Under the pieces are notes generated by a model. The model did not search any database. It was not told the DNA's origin and saw only the letters and a list, made by a program, of their open reading frames with translations. Below are positions 53,377-62,091 of a DNA stretch of 64,000 nt, piece after piece. The position numbers were made by a program, and so were the translations under genes. Where the stretch lies: assembly GCA_022711465.1 (NCBI GenBank), contig JAKLEZ010000022.1:1-64000 (forward strand), written 5' to 3'. Each line of letters opens with the position of its first letter. Position 1 is the first letter of the stretch. This DNA is from Planctomycetota bacterium (lineage in GTDB: Bacteria; Planctomycetota; Phycisphaerae; UBA1845; PWPN01).

Positions 53377-54000
53377 CTACTTCTTCTTCTTTGCATCTTT
53401 GCCGGGCTCGGCGAGGATCTCGTCGACAAGCCCGTAGGCCAGAGCTTCCTGGGCACTCATGTACCGGTCGCGCTCGATTTCGCGCTCGACCTTGGTCGGG
53501 TCCTGGCCAGTGTGCTTGGCGATCAGGTCGTTGAGCATCTTCTTGTCTTTGAGGATTTCCTCGGCCTGGATCCTGATGTCCTCGGCCTGCCCAGTGATGC
53601 CGCTGTACGGCTGGTGAAGCATCACCTTGGCGTGCGGCAAGGCATAACGCTGCCCCTTGGTCCCGGCGGAGAGTATGATCGCGGCTCCGCTGGCCGCCTG
53701 CCCGATGCAGTAAGTGGCTACGTCGCAGCCGAGGAACTGCATCGTGTCGTAGATCGCCAGGGTCTGATCGACCAGGCCGCCCGGCGAGTTGATGTACAGG
53801 TTGATCGGCTGGTCGCGCTTGATGGATTGCAGATACAGCATCCTCATGATCACGATGCTTGCCGACCGTTCGTTGATGGGACCAGCCAGGAAGATGATGC
53901 GGTTCTCGAGAAGAAGATCCTCGATAGACATCTCCCGGGTCCGCTGGTAGGGCGGGGGTTGCTGGTTGAGGGTACGCAGTAGGTCGTGCGGGTGATTCAT
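53377..54000 (-). CDS. clpP: ATP-dependent Clp protease proteolytic subunit (paralogue 1)
   Basis: 207 residues with triad Ser104, His129, Asp178 at the usual spacing. The nucleophile context is GQAASGAAII, whereas most ClpP proteins have AASMGA; the residue after Ser is thus Gly instead of Met. Ends in a lysine-rich tail (KDAKKKK). It follows tig by 89 bases and precedes the second clpP. ATG 54000 begins the conserved part. Tandem non-identical ClpPs may assemble into hetero-oligomers, as known in mycobacteria and cyanobacteria. Confidence 0.92.
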   Translation of the reverse strand: MNHPHDLLRTLNQQPPPYQRTREMSIEDLLLENRIIFLAGPINERSASIVIMRMLYLQSIKRDQPINLYINSPGGLVDQTLAIYDTMQFLGCDVATYCIGQAASGAAIILSAGTKGQRYALPHAKVMLHQPYSGITGQAEDIRIQAEEILKDKKMLNDLIAKHTGQDPTKVEREIERDRYMSAQEALAYGLVDEILAEPGKDAKKKK

Positions 54001-54089
54001 GGGTATCCTTCTCTCTGTCGCCGCCTCAGTCGGCCATGCGCGAAGGGCGTTCCGGCACCGCCGGTAATTCGGGGCTTCGGGCCACCGGC

Positions 54090-55610
54090 TCACGTCGCGT
54101 CCGAAGCCTGCACGTTGCTGGCCTCAGGCCTCTCTTCGGTCACTTTCGCCTTCTCAATCAGCTGCTCCACGATCTTATGGTCGCGGATCCGGACGTACAG
54201 GTTGGTGATCGCTCCTTCGCGGGCCAGTTGGTCCCGCACCCGGTCGAACCGTTGGTTCTGACGCTGGGCGATCGCGGCGATCTGGGCGTTAATCTCGCCC
54301 TCGGACACCTCGACCTCGCATTGTTCGGCGACCTTCTCCATGATGAACGCCAGTTTGAGCTCGCGGACCACATCTTCGCGGACCTTGGTCTTCATCTCAT
54401 CAAGCTGTTTCTGGACCTCGTCCTGGGGCACGCCCTGCGCGTAGAGTTCCAGCATGCGGCGCATTGCCACCTGGCTGACCTGCCGCTCGGACAGGCCTCC
54501 TGGCAAGTCAAAGGAGGTTCGGTCAAGTAGGTACTGGTATACCTGGGCGCCCATGTCGTCGCGGACCATCTCGCCCACCCGGCTCTCCATGTCCTTCCGA
54601 ACGTACTCACGAATCTCGTTCTCGTTCTCAAAGCCGAGGCGCTGGACAACGTCCTCCATCGATGGAACGGAGAGACGCTGGATCTGCCGAACCTTGAACT
54701 CAAAGTCCGCCTGCTTGCCCCGATACTCGGCCTTGACGTAGCTGTCGGGAATCTGCCCGGAAACGGACCGGACATCGTCCGCCTTGGCCCCGGAAAGGGC
54801 CTCGCCCAGCTTCTCCAGCACAATGCCGTCAACCATCTGGGCTCGGGCGGCCATGCGAACCTCGGCCTGCTCCTTGAGCACGGCGCCCTCGCAGGTCATC
54901 TTCAGGTCGGCCACGACGACGTCATCCGCCTCGATCGGCCCCTCGACGGTGTCATATGTGCCGCACATCTTCCGCAGGCGGTCGACCTCCGTGCTGACAT
55001 CGTCATCCTTGATGTCAAACGACCGCTTGGTGACCGGAATGCCGCCGAGCTCCGGCAGCTCGAACTCAGGCCGGACCTCGACCTCGCACGAGAAGGTCAG
55101 CGGCCCGTCGTCCGGAATGCTGATCAGCTCGATGGCTTTCTGGGGGTCGACCAGGGTCGGCGTCTGGGCGCCCTTCTCGGTCGCCCAAACCAGCGGATCG
55201 CCCAGCACCTTGATGTCGCTCTTTTCCGTGGCAGCCATGTAGCCGTTGAGCACCAGCTGCTGCACGAGGGTTTCCTTCACCTCGCCGCCGAAGCGCTTCT
55301 CGAGCAGTCGCCGGGGAGCGCGGCCCTTGCGAAAACCGGGAACCAGGGCTTCGCGCCTCAGTTCGCCGTACTGCTCGTCGGACTGTTCGTCGATGGTGGC
55401 ACGAGGGATCGTAACGGTCAGCTTCTTGCGGAGCGTGCCGGCGTCCTCCACCTGGACCTCGATGACTTCCTTGAGCTGGTCCTTGAGGTCCGGCTTGGAT
55501 TCGCCTTCGGACTCCTCCCCGGCGAGCGCCTCCTCGCCGTCCTGCGGCTCGAGGTTCTCATTCTCCGGATGCTCGCTCATGGCTTGACTCTGGGCATCTT
55601 CTTCGGCCAT
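54090..55610 (-). CDS. tig: trigger factor (ribosome-associated chaperone)
   Basis: 506 residues. Preceded by an acidic, disordered N-terminal extension (about 1-45; SEHPENENLEPQDGEEALAG). The ribosome-binding domain has the signature GFRKGRAPRRLLEKRFG; the PPIase-like domain (about 200-290) is degenerate; the C-terminal helical chaperone domain (about 300-480) contains SFDLPGGLSERQ. AGGAG lies 8 bases before ATG 55610. First gene of the tig-clpP-clpP-lipoprotein set, a common coupling of folding and proteolysis. Somewhat longer than the usual 430-450 residues because of both tails. Confidence 0.93.
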   Translation of the reverse strand: MAEEDAQSQAMSEHPENENLEPQDGEEALAGEESEGESKPDLKDQLKEVIEVQVEDAGTLRKKLTVTIPRATIDEQSDEQYGELRREALVPGFRKGRAPRRLLEKRFGGEVKETLVQQLVLNGYMAATEKSDIKVLGDPLVWATEKGAQTPTLVDPQKAIELISIPDDGPLTFSCEVEVRPEFELPELGGIPVTKRSFDIKDDDVSTEVDRLRKMCGTYDTVEGPIEADDVVVADLKMTCEGAVLKEQAEVRMAARAQMVDGIVLEKLGEALSGAKADDVRSVSGQIPDSYVKAEYRGKQADFEFKVRQIQRLSVPSMEDVVQRLGFENENEIREYVRKDMESRVGEMVRDDMGAQVYQYLLDRTSFDLPGGLSERQVSQVAMRRMLELYAQGVPQDEVQKQLDEMKTKVREDVVRELKLAFIMEKVAEQCEVEVSEGEINAQIAAIAQRQNQRFDRVRDQLAREGAITNLYVRIRDHKIVEQLIEKAKVTEERPEASNVQASDAT

Positions 55611-56166
55611 CGGGCACACTCCTGACTAAGGCTTGACTCAAGTACCTGGGGGCTGTCCGGATCGGCCAAGGCGGGAAACGAAAAAGGTCAACCGCTCTTG
55701 CCCTGCCGACCGCACCCAACAGACTCGGGCGTTGGCGACCGGTCAAGGCAAACCGGCTGACCTCCAAAGACACACCTGCGATCGCAGCCAACGCCTGGCT
55801 CACGGTACACGCTGGTCCGCGGCCGATATCCTGCGATCACGTCTCAAGATGTCAAGTCCTGCGGTGCGCCCGGATCCCCCTTCGCCCGTCCGTGCGTCGT
55901 AGCTCAGAGCGCTGCTGGCTATCGCACCGAGCGAGAGCTTTCCGCCTCGCACCGCCAGGGTTGGGCGCACAGTACAATCCATCGGTCGGCATGTCAAGCC
56001 GTCTGAAGCCAAAAGCGATCGGTTTCGGGATGGCCGGTGGCCGGCGGCCCGCTTTAGCGGGTCAGGAGGTCACAGTCTGGGACCGGCCCGATGAGGGCTC
56101 GGAGACCGGTCCGGTGTGGCCATTGACGGCCGTGGCCGTGAAGGCGAGACTTGGGCAAGCGGGGCA
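55611..56166. other. 556-base leader/intergenic region upstream of tig
   Basis: Between tig and the GT2 stop, both minus strand. No frame has coding bias. Two perfect TTGACA hexamers on the minus strand (55997-55992 and 55855-55850) and a CTTGAGTCAAG palindrome (around 55632-55642) are seen; the first hexamer forms a promoter-like pair listed separately. No tRNA or known RNA element could be recognised. Confidence 0.45.
55969..55997 (-). promoter_or_regulatory. predicted promoter upstream of tig
   Basis: Minus strand TTGACA (55997-55992), a 17-base spacer and TACTGT (55974-55969). It would create a leader of about 350 bases, long for a mere promoter, so a second start near 55830 from the other TTGACA is possible. 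Confidence 0.35.
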
Positions 56167-57294
56167 TCACCGGACGGTGAGCGGGGCGTTGCCATCGGGA
56201 GTCGCGGGGCCATGGATGCGGCGGATTTGATAGATTGGGCGGCTCTGACTTTCGTGGTAGACTCGAACCAGGAGTTCGGCAAGGAGCCCGACCACGGCGC
56301 ATTGCGCGGAGAGAATGACCAGCAGGCCGGACAAGGGAACGAGAACATTCCGGTTCAGGTGGAGGCGTTCTTCGCCGAGGATGCCGAGCCTCTGACCAAG
56401 GGCGATGGCGAGCAGCAGCCCGCCGCCCAGAAGCGCGTACAGGGCCAGCTTGCCGAACAGGTACAGGGGCTTGGTCATGTAGCCGTACAGAAACTTGACA
56501 GTGATCAGATCGAAGACCACCCGGATGGTTCGTGAAATGCCGTACTTCGTCTGGCCGTGCGTTCGTGGACGGTGATGGACGATCTTCTCGGTGACCCGGG
56601 CCCCGTTCCAGGCGGCGAGGGCGGGCAGGAATCGGTGCATCTCGCTGTACAGGCGCACGCCGTGCAGGATTTCGCGTCGGTACGCCTTCATGGTGCAGCC
56701 GTAGTCGTGCAGCCGGACGCCGGTGACCCGGCCAATCAGCCAGTTGGCGATCATCGAGGGCAGCCGGCGGCTGATGAATCTGTCTTGGCGTCGCAACCGC
56801 CATCCGCTGACGACATCGTAGCCCCGCCGCTTGTTGAGTTTCCTGATGAGCTTGGGGATGTCGTGAGGGTCATTCTGACAGTCGCCGTCCATGGGCACGA
56901 TCACACGACCTCGAGCATGGTCAAAGCCAGCGGCCATGGCGGCCGTCTGTCCGTAGTTGCGGCGCAACTCGATGACGCGCACCCGCGGGTCGGCCCGAGT
57001 GCCGCCGCGCAGCCGCTCCAAGGTACAATCGCGGCTTCCGTCATCAACGAAGATCACCTCGTAATCCATACCGGTGGCGCTGAGGACCTCGGTGAGTTCG
57101 GCGTAGAGCGGCTCAATACTGTCCTCTTCGTTGTGGAGGGGGATCACGACGGAGAGGTCACACGGATCAAGCGGCTGACTCCCGATGGCAGGGCAACCAC
57201 CGGTGGCGACCGGATCAGCAGTGGTCGGGGGCATGGGCATCGCCTCGCTCCATCTCAGGGCGATTCTCCGGCCTGAGGCCGTGGCCGTGGCCAT
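56167..57294 (-). CDS. GT2-family glycosyltransferase, polyprenyl-phosphate type (DPM1/ArnC/GtrB-like)
   Basis: 375 residues. GT-A fold domain (about 48-270) with VVIPLHNEEDSI, FVDDGSRD, the metal-binding PMDGDCQNDP and YGCTMKAYRRE; two transmembrane helices follow at about 282-305 and 318-345. Such enzymes load a sugar onto undecaprenyl phosphate at the inner face of the membrane. The GT39 enzyme encoded 37 bases upstream would use that donor, so the two form a pathway. ATG 57294 has GGAG 5 bases upstream. A 45-residue N-terminal extension precedes the fold. Confidence 0.9.
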   Translation of the reverse strand: MATATASGRRIALRWSEAMPMPPTTADPVATGGCPAIGSQPLDPCDLSVVIPLHNEEDSIEPLYAELTEVLSATGMDYEVIFVDDGSRDCTLERLRGGTRADPRVRVIELRRNYGQTAAMAAGFDHARGRVIVPMDGDCQNDPHDIPKLIRKLNKRRGYDVVSGWRLRRQDRFISRRLPSMIANWLIGRVTGVRLHDYGCTMKAYRREILHGVRLYSEMHRFLPALAAWNGARVTEKIVHHRPRTHGQTKYGISRTIRVVFDLITVKFLYGYMTKPLYLFGKLALYALLGGGLLLAIALGQRLGILGEERLHLNRNVLVPLSGLLVILSAQCAVVGLLAELLVRVYHESQSRPIYQIRRIHGPATPDGNAPLTVR

Positions 57295-57331
57295 TCATAC
57301 TCCAGAGGACGTCGTCGTGTAAAGGCCTGTT

Positions 57332-59221
57332 TCACCCGGAAGCGCGGGTCTCGGCTCGCCTGGCGGGTCCATCCGGCTGGGTAACGACCACCAGTTCCTT
57401 GCCCGGCTTGTCCTCGTATCCGCTCAGCTCGAAGACGATTCGCGGCGACAGATTCGTTTCCCTTTTGAGGAGATCCAGGTGTCCGCTGGTCATGACGAGG
57501 TAGACCGGACGCGGTTCGGTGAGCTTGGTTCGGATTCGCTTCTCGAACTCGCGATAGACTTCTTCCTGGACCGCCAGCCGGTTCTGGCGCAGGTCGGTCA
57601 TCTCCAGTTCGTTGATCAATCGCCGAAGGCGGTAGCCGTGGTAGAACTCGACCGTGGCATCCGGGCGGCCGCCAACCCAGTAGATCGGGTCGGACACGCC
57701 AATGCCGTGCCGGGTGAATTCTCTCACCAAGGCCTTGGCTTCAGTATCGACGTCCATGAACTGTCTGGCGGCCGGCACTCCCAGGACGGTCGCCAGGGCG
57801 GTGCTCGCGCTGAGCAGGACGAACGACCACCCTCGTATCCCAAAGGCAAACAGAAGGCACGACAGGGTGAGGAGCATGAACATCGGCAGGGCGACCCGGA
57901 GGTAGAGTGAGAGCGTATTGCCGCTCTGGGTGTACAGCTCTTGCTGGACGACGATGCCGCCCGCGACGAGAAGAACACCAAGCAGGATCGGCAGAACCGC
58001 GGCCGTCGGCCTGAGCCATCGGGGGACCACGCCAAAGAACAGCCGGTCGACCACCGGGGCCAGGAGTAGGCAGAACGCGGGCATGATTGAGACGAGGTAA
58101 TGCGGTCGTTTGTACCCCGCGGCACTCAGGAAAACCAGGCCGCAGATCGCCCAGACGAACGCGAATGCCAGAGCTTTGCGCTGGGCAACATAGCGCTTTT
58201 GAAAGGGGGCGGCCAGGGCTTCCGGGAGGGAGCACAGGAACGGGGCGGTCAGGCCGAATACGAACGGGAGGTAGTAGTAGAAGGGCGGGTCTTTGCCGCG
58301 CTCGCTCAGCCCGCCGCTGAAGCGTTCAAGGTACTCGATCCTCCAAAGGGCGGCCGCGTTGTCGACCTTCAGGCGGATGTACAGCGGCCAGGCGCCCGCC
58401 AGGACGGCGAAGACCAGAAGACCGGTCAGTACCCACGGCCAGGGGAGCCGAAACCACTGGGCGAGGGCGTCCGCGGACGCGAAACGCAGGCGACCGCCCG
58501 CGGGAACCCGGCCGGCCGTATTCAGGATCGGGACCGCGACGAACCACCAGAGCGTCAAGGCAACGCCGGCTGTGGCCATCGGCAGGGGGGCTTTGGCCAT
58601 CATCGCGGCGGAGAAGGAGGCGAACATGACGATGACGAAGGGTTTGCTCGGCCGCTGATGTTGGAAGGCTCGCCAGAAGCAGGCGAAGGTCAGAGTCGTG
58701 AACAGCCCCAGGATCATGTCGACCTGGGCGCTGTGACTGAAGAACACCGTGGTCGCGCAGCAGCCCATCACGAATCCGGCCACGAATCCGGCGCGCCGGC
58801 CGAACATCATGGTGCCCAGCCACCAGACGGCCAGGCTGTTGAGGAACGCGGCCAGGGCCGAGGGCAACCGCGCGGTCAGATCCGACACCGGCTGTGAGTT
58901 CGGATCGTCGAGCAGCGAGGAGATTGCGGCGATCGCCCAGTAGCCCAGCGGGGTCTTGCGGATGCGTGGGATTTCGGCCAGTTGCGGGATCAACCAGTTG
59001 CCCGATTGAATCGTCTGGCGAGCGGTCTGGGCACAGATGCACTCGTGGTCGCCCATCGACGGCCCGGAGCCGATCCACGCGAAGCAGGTGGTCAGCGAGA
59101 GAAGCAGCAGGAGAAGACCCATACTCTGAAAGCCAGACGGCATCGCGGCTTTGTCGCCGGGTGCCTCGTTGTTCTCCAGGAGCGGCTGCCCTGCCGCATG
59201 ATCGCCGTCGGTGGTCAACAT
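57332..59221 (-). CDS. GT39-family membrane glycosyltransferase (ArnT/PMT-like)
   Basis: 629 residues, about 12-13 transmembrane helices. The first periplasmic loop carries the acidic catalytic region of GT-C enzymes (GPSMGDHECICAQTARQ) and RIRKTPLGYWA. Such proteins transfer a sugar from a polyprenyl phosphate to lipid A, protein or another acceptor on the periplasmic side. A soluble C-terminal domain spans about 475-629. Directly upstream of the GT2 gene on the same strand. Acceptor unknown. Confidence 0.88.
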   Translation of the reverse strand: MLTTDGDHAAGQPLLENNEAPGDKAAMPSGFQSMGLLLLLLSLTTCFAWIGSGPSMGDHECICAQTARQTIQSGNWLIPQLAEIPRIRKTPLGYWAIAAISSLLDDPNSQPVSDLTARLPSALAAFLNSLAVWWLGTMMFGRRAGFVAGFVMGCCATTVFFSHSAQVDMILGLFTTLTFACFWRAFQHQRPSKPFVIVMFASFSAAMMAKAPLPMATAGVALTLWWFVAVPILNTAGRVPAGGRLRFASADALAQWFRLPWPWVLTGLLVFAVLAGAWPLYIRLKVDNAAALWRIEYLERFSGGLSERGKDPPFYYYLPFVFGLTAPFLCSLPEALAAPFQKRYVAQRKALAFAFVWAICGLVFLSAAGYKRPHYLVSIMPAFCLLLAPVVDRLFFGVVPRWLRPTAAVLPILLGVLLVAGGIVVQQELYTQSGNTLSLYLRVALPMFMLLTLSCLLFAFGIRGWSFVLLSASTALATVLGVPAARQFMDVDTEAKALVREFTRHGIGVSDPIYWVGGRPDATVEFYHGYRLRRLINELEMTDLRQNRLAVQEEVYREFEKRIRTKLTEPRPVYLVMTSGHLDLLKRETNLSPRIVFELSGYEDKPGKELVVVTQPDGPARRAETRASG

Positions 59222-59370
59222 TCACTCCTTGTCTCCGAAGCCTGGCCTTGGTCGGTGGTCCACATGGTAGGTGGCATCGGTTTGGAGTCAAGACGGGGAC
59301 CGGTGAAACGCAACCAGACAGCGTCAAGTGGACGGGTGCCAGTCGACGGCGGAGACCGGCGATCGTTACC

Positions 59371-59400
59371 TTGCCGTCGACCAGCGAAGTACAGTATAAG
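59371..59400 (+). promoter_or_regulatory. predicted promoter for the RMD1-like gene
   Basis: TTGCCG (59371-59376), an 18-base spacer and TATAAG (59395-59400), about 80 bases before ATG 59480. Confidence 0.4.
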
Positions 59401-59479
59401 GATAGTACGGCTGCGGTTTTCGTGATGCTGAATCGCTGATGATGTGAGCGCCGCGGCCGGTTCCGGCAGGAAGACACTC

Positions 59480-60658
59480 ATGGATAGCGTGCAGGGACAT
59501 GACGGGACCACTGGTCATGCCGGGTCGATCGTCCGTTGCGAGGATTCGTCGCCGGCTGTTCAGGTGGTGGACGGTGTGTGCTATGTCCTGTTTGCCCACG
59601 ATATCGGCTTGGCGATCAATCTGAATGAGGCCGAGCGTCGGGTCACCGACGTCAAGCAGCGTGAGACGATCAGGCACAAGCGGCGCACTCCCCAGTACTT
59701 TGAATACGACCCGCCGCCCCTTCGCGTGACCCAGGACATACTGCCTCTGGTGTTGGGTGACTTTCAAACCGCGCCCGTGGTCGACATGATGATCTACGAC
59801 TTCGGCGCGGTCTCGGTGACCTACACGATTCCCCTCTCCGGCTCGATCTTCGGGTTGCTGGCCCTGAGCGACGTTCTGTACGACAACAATGCCCTGCTGG
59901 CCGATGCCCGGAGTCGGGTCGAGCACCTTCTGGCCACCATCGCCCCGGCCGTGAACAAGCCCCGGATCTCCGAACTGGTTGAGGACTATGCCATCTACCG
60001 GATTGAGGCTCTGACGCCCGGCGTCAATCCCGATCGCGTGCTGGCCGATCACGGTTCGCTTCTGGCCCAGATTCTGCGCGCCGAACTCAACCCGCTCTCC
60101 GCCCAGGAAGTGAATGAGGCCCTGAGCTGCCGGATTTCCTTCAGCGACGACGATCTGGCAATCATGGACTGGAACGCGGCTGTCGTGCTCGGGGCTGACA
60201 CGGAAGACGTGCGGGCGGTGCTGGAATACGCGAATGTCGAGCTGCTGGAAATGCGTTTTCTGGACGATCGGCTGGACGACGCCCTGGATCAATCGTACGA
60301 GGCCCTGACTCGACAGACCTGGCGACGCCGATTGCTCCTGACCACGCTGGAAGCTGACATGCGTCGGGTCGCCGAATTGCAGGTCGACAGCGCCCTCCTG
60401 TTCGAGGGAGTGAACAACGCCCTCAAGTTGCTGGGCGACCAGTACCTGGCCCGGGTCTACCGTGCGGCGAGTCAGCGCCTCCATCTCGGCGACTGGGATG
60501 CCAGCATCATTCGGAAACTCCAGACTCTGGAAAGCATCTATCAGAAGATGACGGATGAGAACACGCACCGACGCATGGAAGTGCTGGAGTGGATCATCAT
60601 CATTCTGATCGCGATGGAGATCGTCATTTCGTTCTTCCCGGGCCTGACCGGGAGTTGA
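59480..60658 (+). CDS. RMD1/YagE-like (DUF155) membrane protein
   Basis: 392 residues with the DUF155 pattern: an N-terminal domain containing YDFGAVSVTYTIPLSG, a middle helical region (LEYANVELLEMRFLDDRLDDAL in part), and a C-terminal transmembrane helix in EWIIIILIAMEIVISFF. Eukaryotic relatives (RMND1, yeast RMD proteins) work in mitochondrial translation or organelle roles; bacterial members are uncharacterised. AGGAAG lies 8 bases before ATG 59480, preferred over 59444. Converges on the Gfo/Idh/MocA gene. Confidence 0.82.
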   Translation: MDSVQGHDGTTGHAGSIVRCEDSSPAVQVVDGVCYVLFAHDIGLAINLNEAERRVTDVKQRETIRHKRRTPQYFEYDPPPLRVTQDILPLVLGDFQTAPVVDMMIYDFGAVSVTYTIPLSGSIFGLLALSDVLYDNNALLADARSRVEHLLATIAPAVNKPRISELVEDYAIYRIEALTPGVNPDRVLADHGSLLAQILRAELNPLSAQEVNEALSCRISFSDDDLAIMDWNAAVVLGADTEDVRAVLEYANVELLEMRFLDDRLDDALDQSYEALTRQTWRRRLLLTTLEADMRRVAELQVDSALLFEGVNNALKLLGDQYLARVYRAASQRLHLGDWDASIIRKLQTLESIYQKMTDENTHRRMEVLEWIIIILIAMEIVISFFPGLTGS

Positions 60659-60695
60659 GCCGGAAACGCCGCTGACAGCGTCTGCCTGGCACGAA

Positions 60696-61934
60696 TCACG
60701 TCTTGATCGTGACGCCGTCCTTGTCGAGATAGGCTCGTGTGTTCTTCTTGAGAGCCATGTTGGCCAGGTGCAGCGGCCTGACGGCCCTGTGGCCGATCTC
60801 CACGGGTGCATTCGGCTGCTTGCGGCTCTTAAGGCATTCGAGGAAGTTCCGGGTATGCGGCTCGGTCGAGGTCACGCTGCCCGGGAGATTCTCCTTGGCG
60901 GGCTTGGGCCAACCGGCTTCCCAGCCGTTGACCTGATCGAAGACCCGGTAACCGGCCTCGGTCAGGAAGAGGGCCCCCTTGGTTCCCTGGAAGGTGATCG
61001 ACCAGCCGTTGCGCCAGGTGCTGGTCGTGTAGCCCAGCGTCCAGGTGCACAGGAAGCTCGGGTACTCGAACGTGCAACAGAAGGTGTCCGGCGTCTCGGT
61101 GGGCTTGTTCTTGTAGACCTCTCCAAACTGAACCGCGGACAGCGGCTGATCCACGCCCATCATCCACTGGACCACGTCCATGAGGTGCGTTCCCTGGTCA
61201 GTCTCGTTTCCGCCGGAGAACGGCCAGAAGTAGCGCCAGTAGCGGAACTTGACCGGCGCGTACTCCTGTTTGCCGGCCGGCCCGCAGAACCTCTCCCAGT
61301 CGAGCTTGCCGCCCACGTCGACGTTGGGATCGACGCCGAAGTTCCAGTACCACTCCGCCCGGACCAGGTGGATGTCGCCGAGGACCTTGTCATCGAAGTA
61401 CTTCTTGATCTCGTCCCGGATAATCGGCGAGCTGCGTCGCTGCATGCCAATCTGCACGATTCGATCGGACTTGCGGACCGCTTCCACCATCTGATTGCCT
61501 TGCTCGATGGACCAGCACATGGGCTTCTCGCAGTAGACGTCCTTGCCCGCCGCCAGGGCGTCGATGAGGTGCTGGCAGTGCCAGTGCTCAGGCGAGCTGA
61601 TCAGCACCGCGTCGAGATCCTTGCGCTCGAGCAACTTCCGGTAGTCGTCGTAGCCCTTGGCCTTGTCGCCTGCGATTTCGAGTCCCTTCTGGAGGTTGGG
61701 CTCGTACACATCGGCCACCGCAGCCCATTCGACACCGTACTTCTTGAACACATTCATGTGATGACGTCCCATGCCGCCGGAGCCGATGATGCCCATCGCC
61801 ACCTTGGCGTTGGCTCCACTCGCCGCAGCTTGTGCCCGTGCCGTCCTTGCGGCGGTGCCTGCAAGCACGCCCGCACCTACGCCGGCCAGGCTGGTACCCA
61901 GGAATCGTCGCCGATTCAGTCTATTGTCCGCCAT
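60696..61934 (-). CDS. Tat-exported Gfo/Idh/MocA family oxidoreductase
   Basis: 412 residues. Tat signal LNRRRFLGTSLAGVGAG with an ARAQAA cleavage region; Rossmann motif MGIIGSGGMGRHH; the active lysine in VYCEKPMCWSIEQG; GTHLMDVVQWMMG near the substrate site. Paralogous in type to the enzyme at 43172 but clearly different in sequence. AGGAG lies 8 bases before ATG 61934; the extension to 61961 is rejected. Transcribed alone. Substrate unknown, probably a sugar or inositol-like compound. Confidence 0.88.
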   Translation of the reverse strand: MADNRLNRRRFLGTSLAGVGAGVLAGTAARTARAQAAASGANAKVAMGIIGSGGMGRHHMNVFKKYGVEWAAVADVYEPNLQKGLEIAGDKAKGYDDYRKLLERKDLDAVLISSPEHWHCQHLIDALAAGKDVYCEKPMCWSIEQGNQMVEAVRKSDRIVQIGMQRRSSPIIRDEIKKYFDDKVLGDIHLVRAEWYWNFGVDPNVDVGGKLDWERFCGPAGKQEYAPVKFRYWRYFWPFSGGNETDQGTHLMDVVQWMMGVDQPLSAVQFGEVYKNKPTETPDTFCCTFEYPSFLCTWTLGYTTSTWRNGWSITFQGTKGALFLTEAGYRVFDQVNGWEAGWPKPAKENLPGSVTSTEPHTRNFLECLKSRKQPNAPVEIGHRAVRPLHLANMALKKNTRAYLDKDGVTIKT

Positions 61935-62091
61935 GGTTTGATCTCCTGTGAGCCTCGACACGGGTTCAAATTACCGCGCAGTGCGGCCCTTGGCAACCCG
62001 GCAGGGCACGTGCAATATCCCGGACCGGGCGATGGCTTGTTTCCTGCAGGGATTGTGTGCCGCCGCCCGAAGTCTGGCGGTCGTCTCCCGG

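Noticed and set aside
55880..55970. tRNA-like segment with AGCTCAG
   Set aside because: No TTCGA T-loop and no acceptor stem pairing on either strand.
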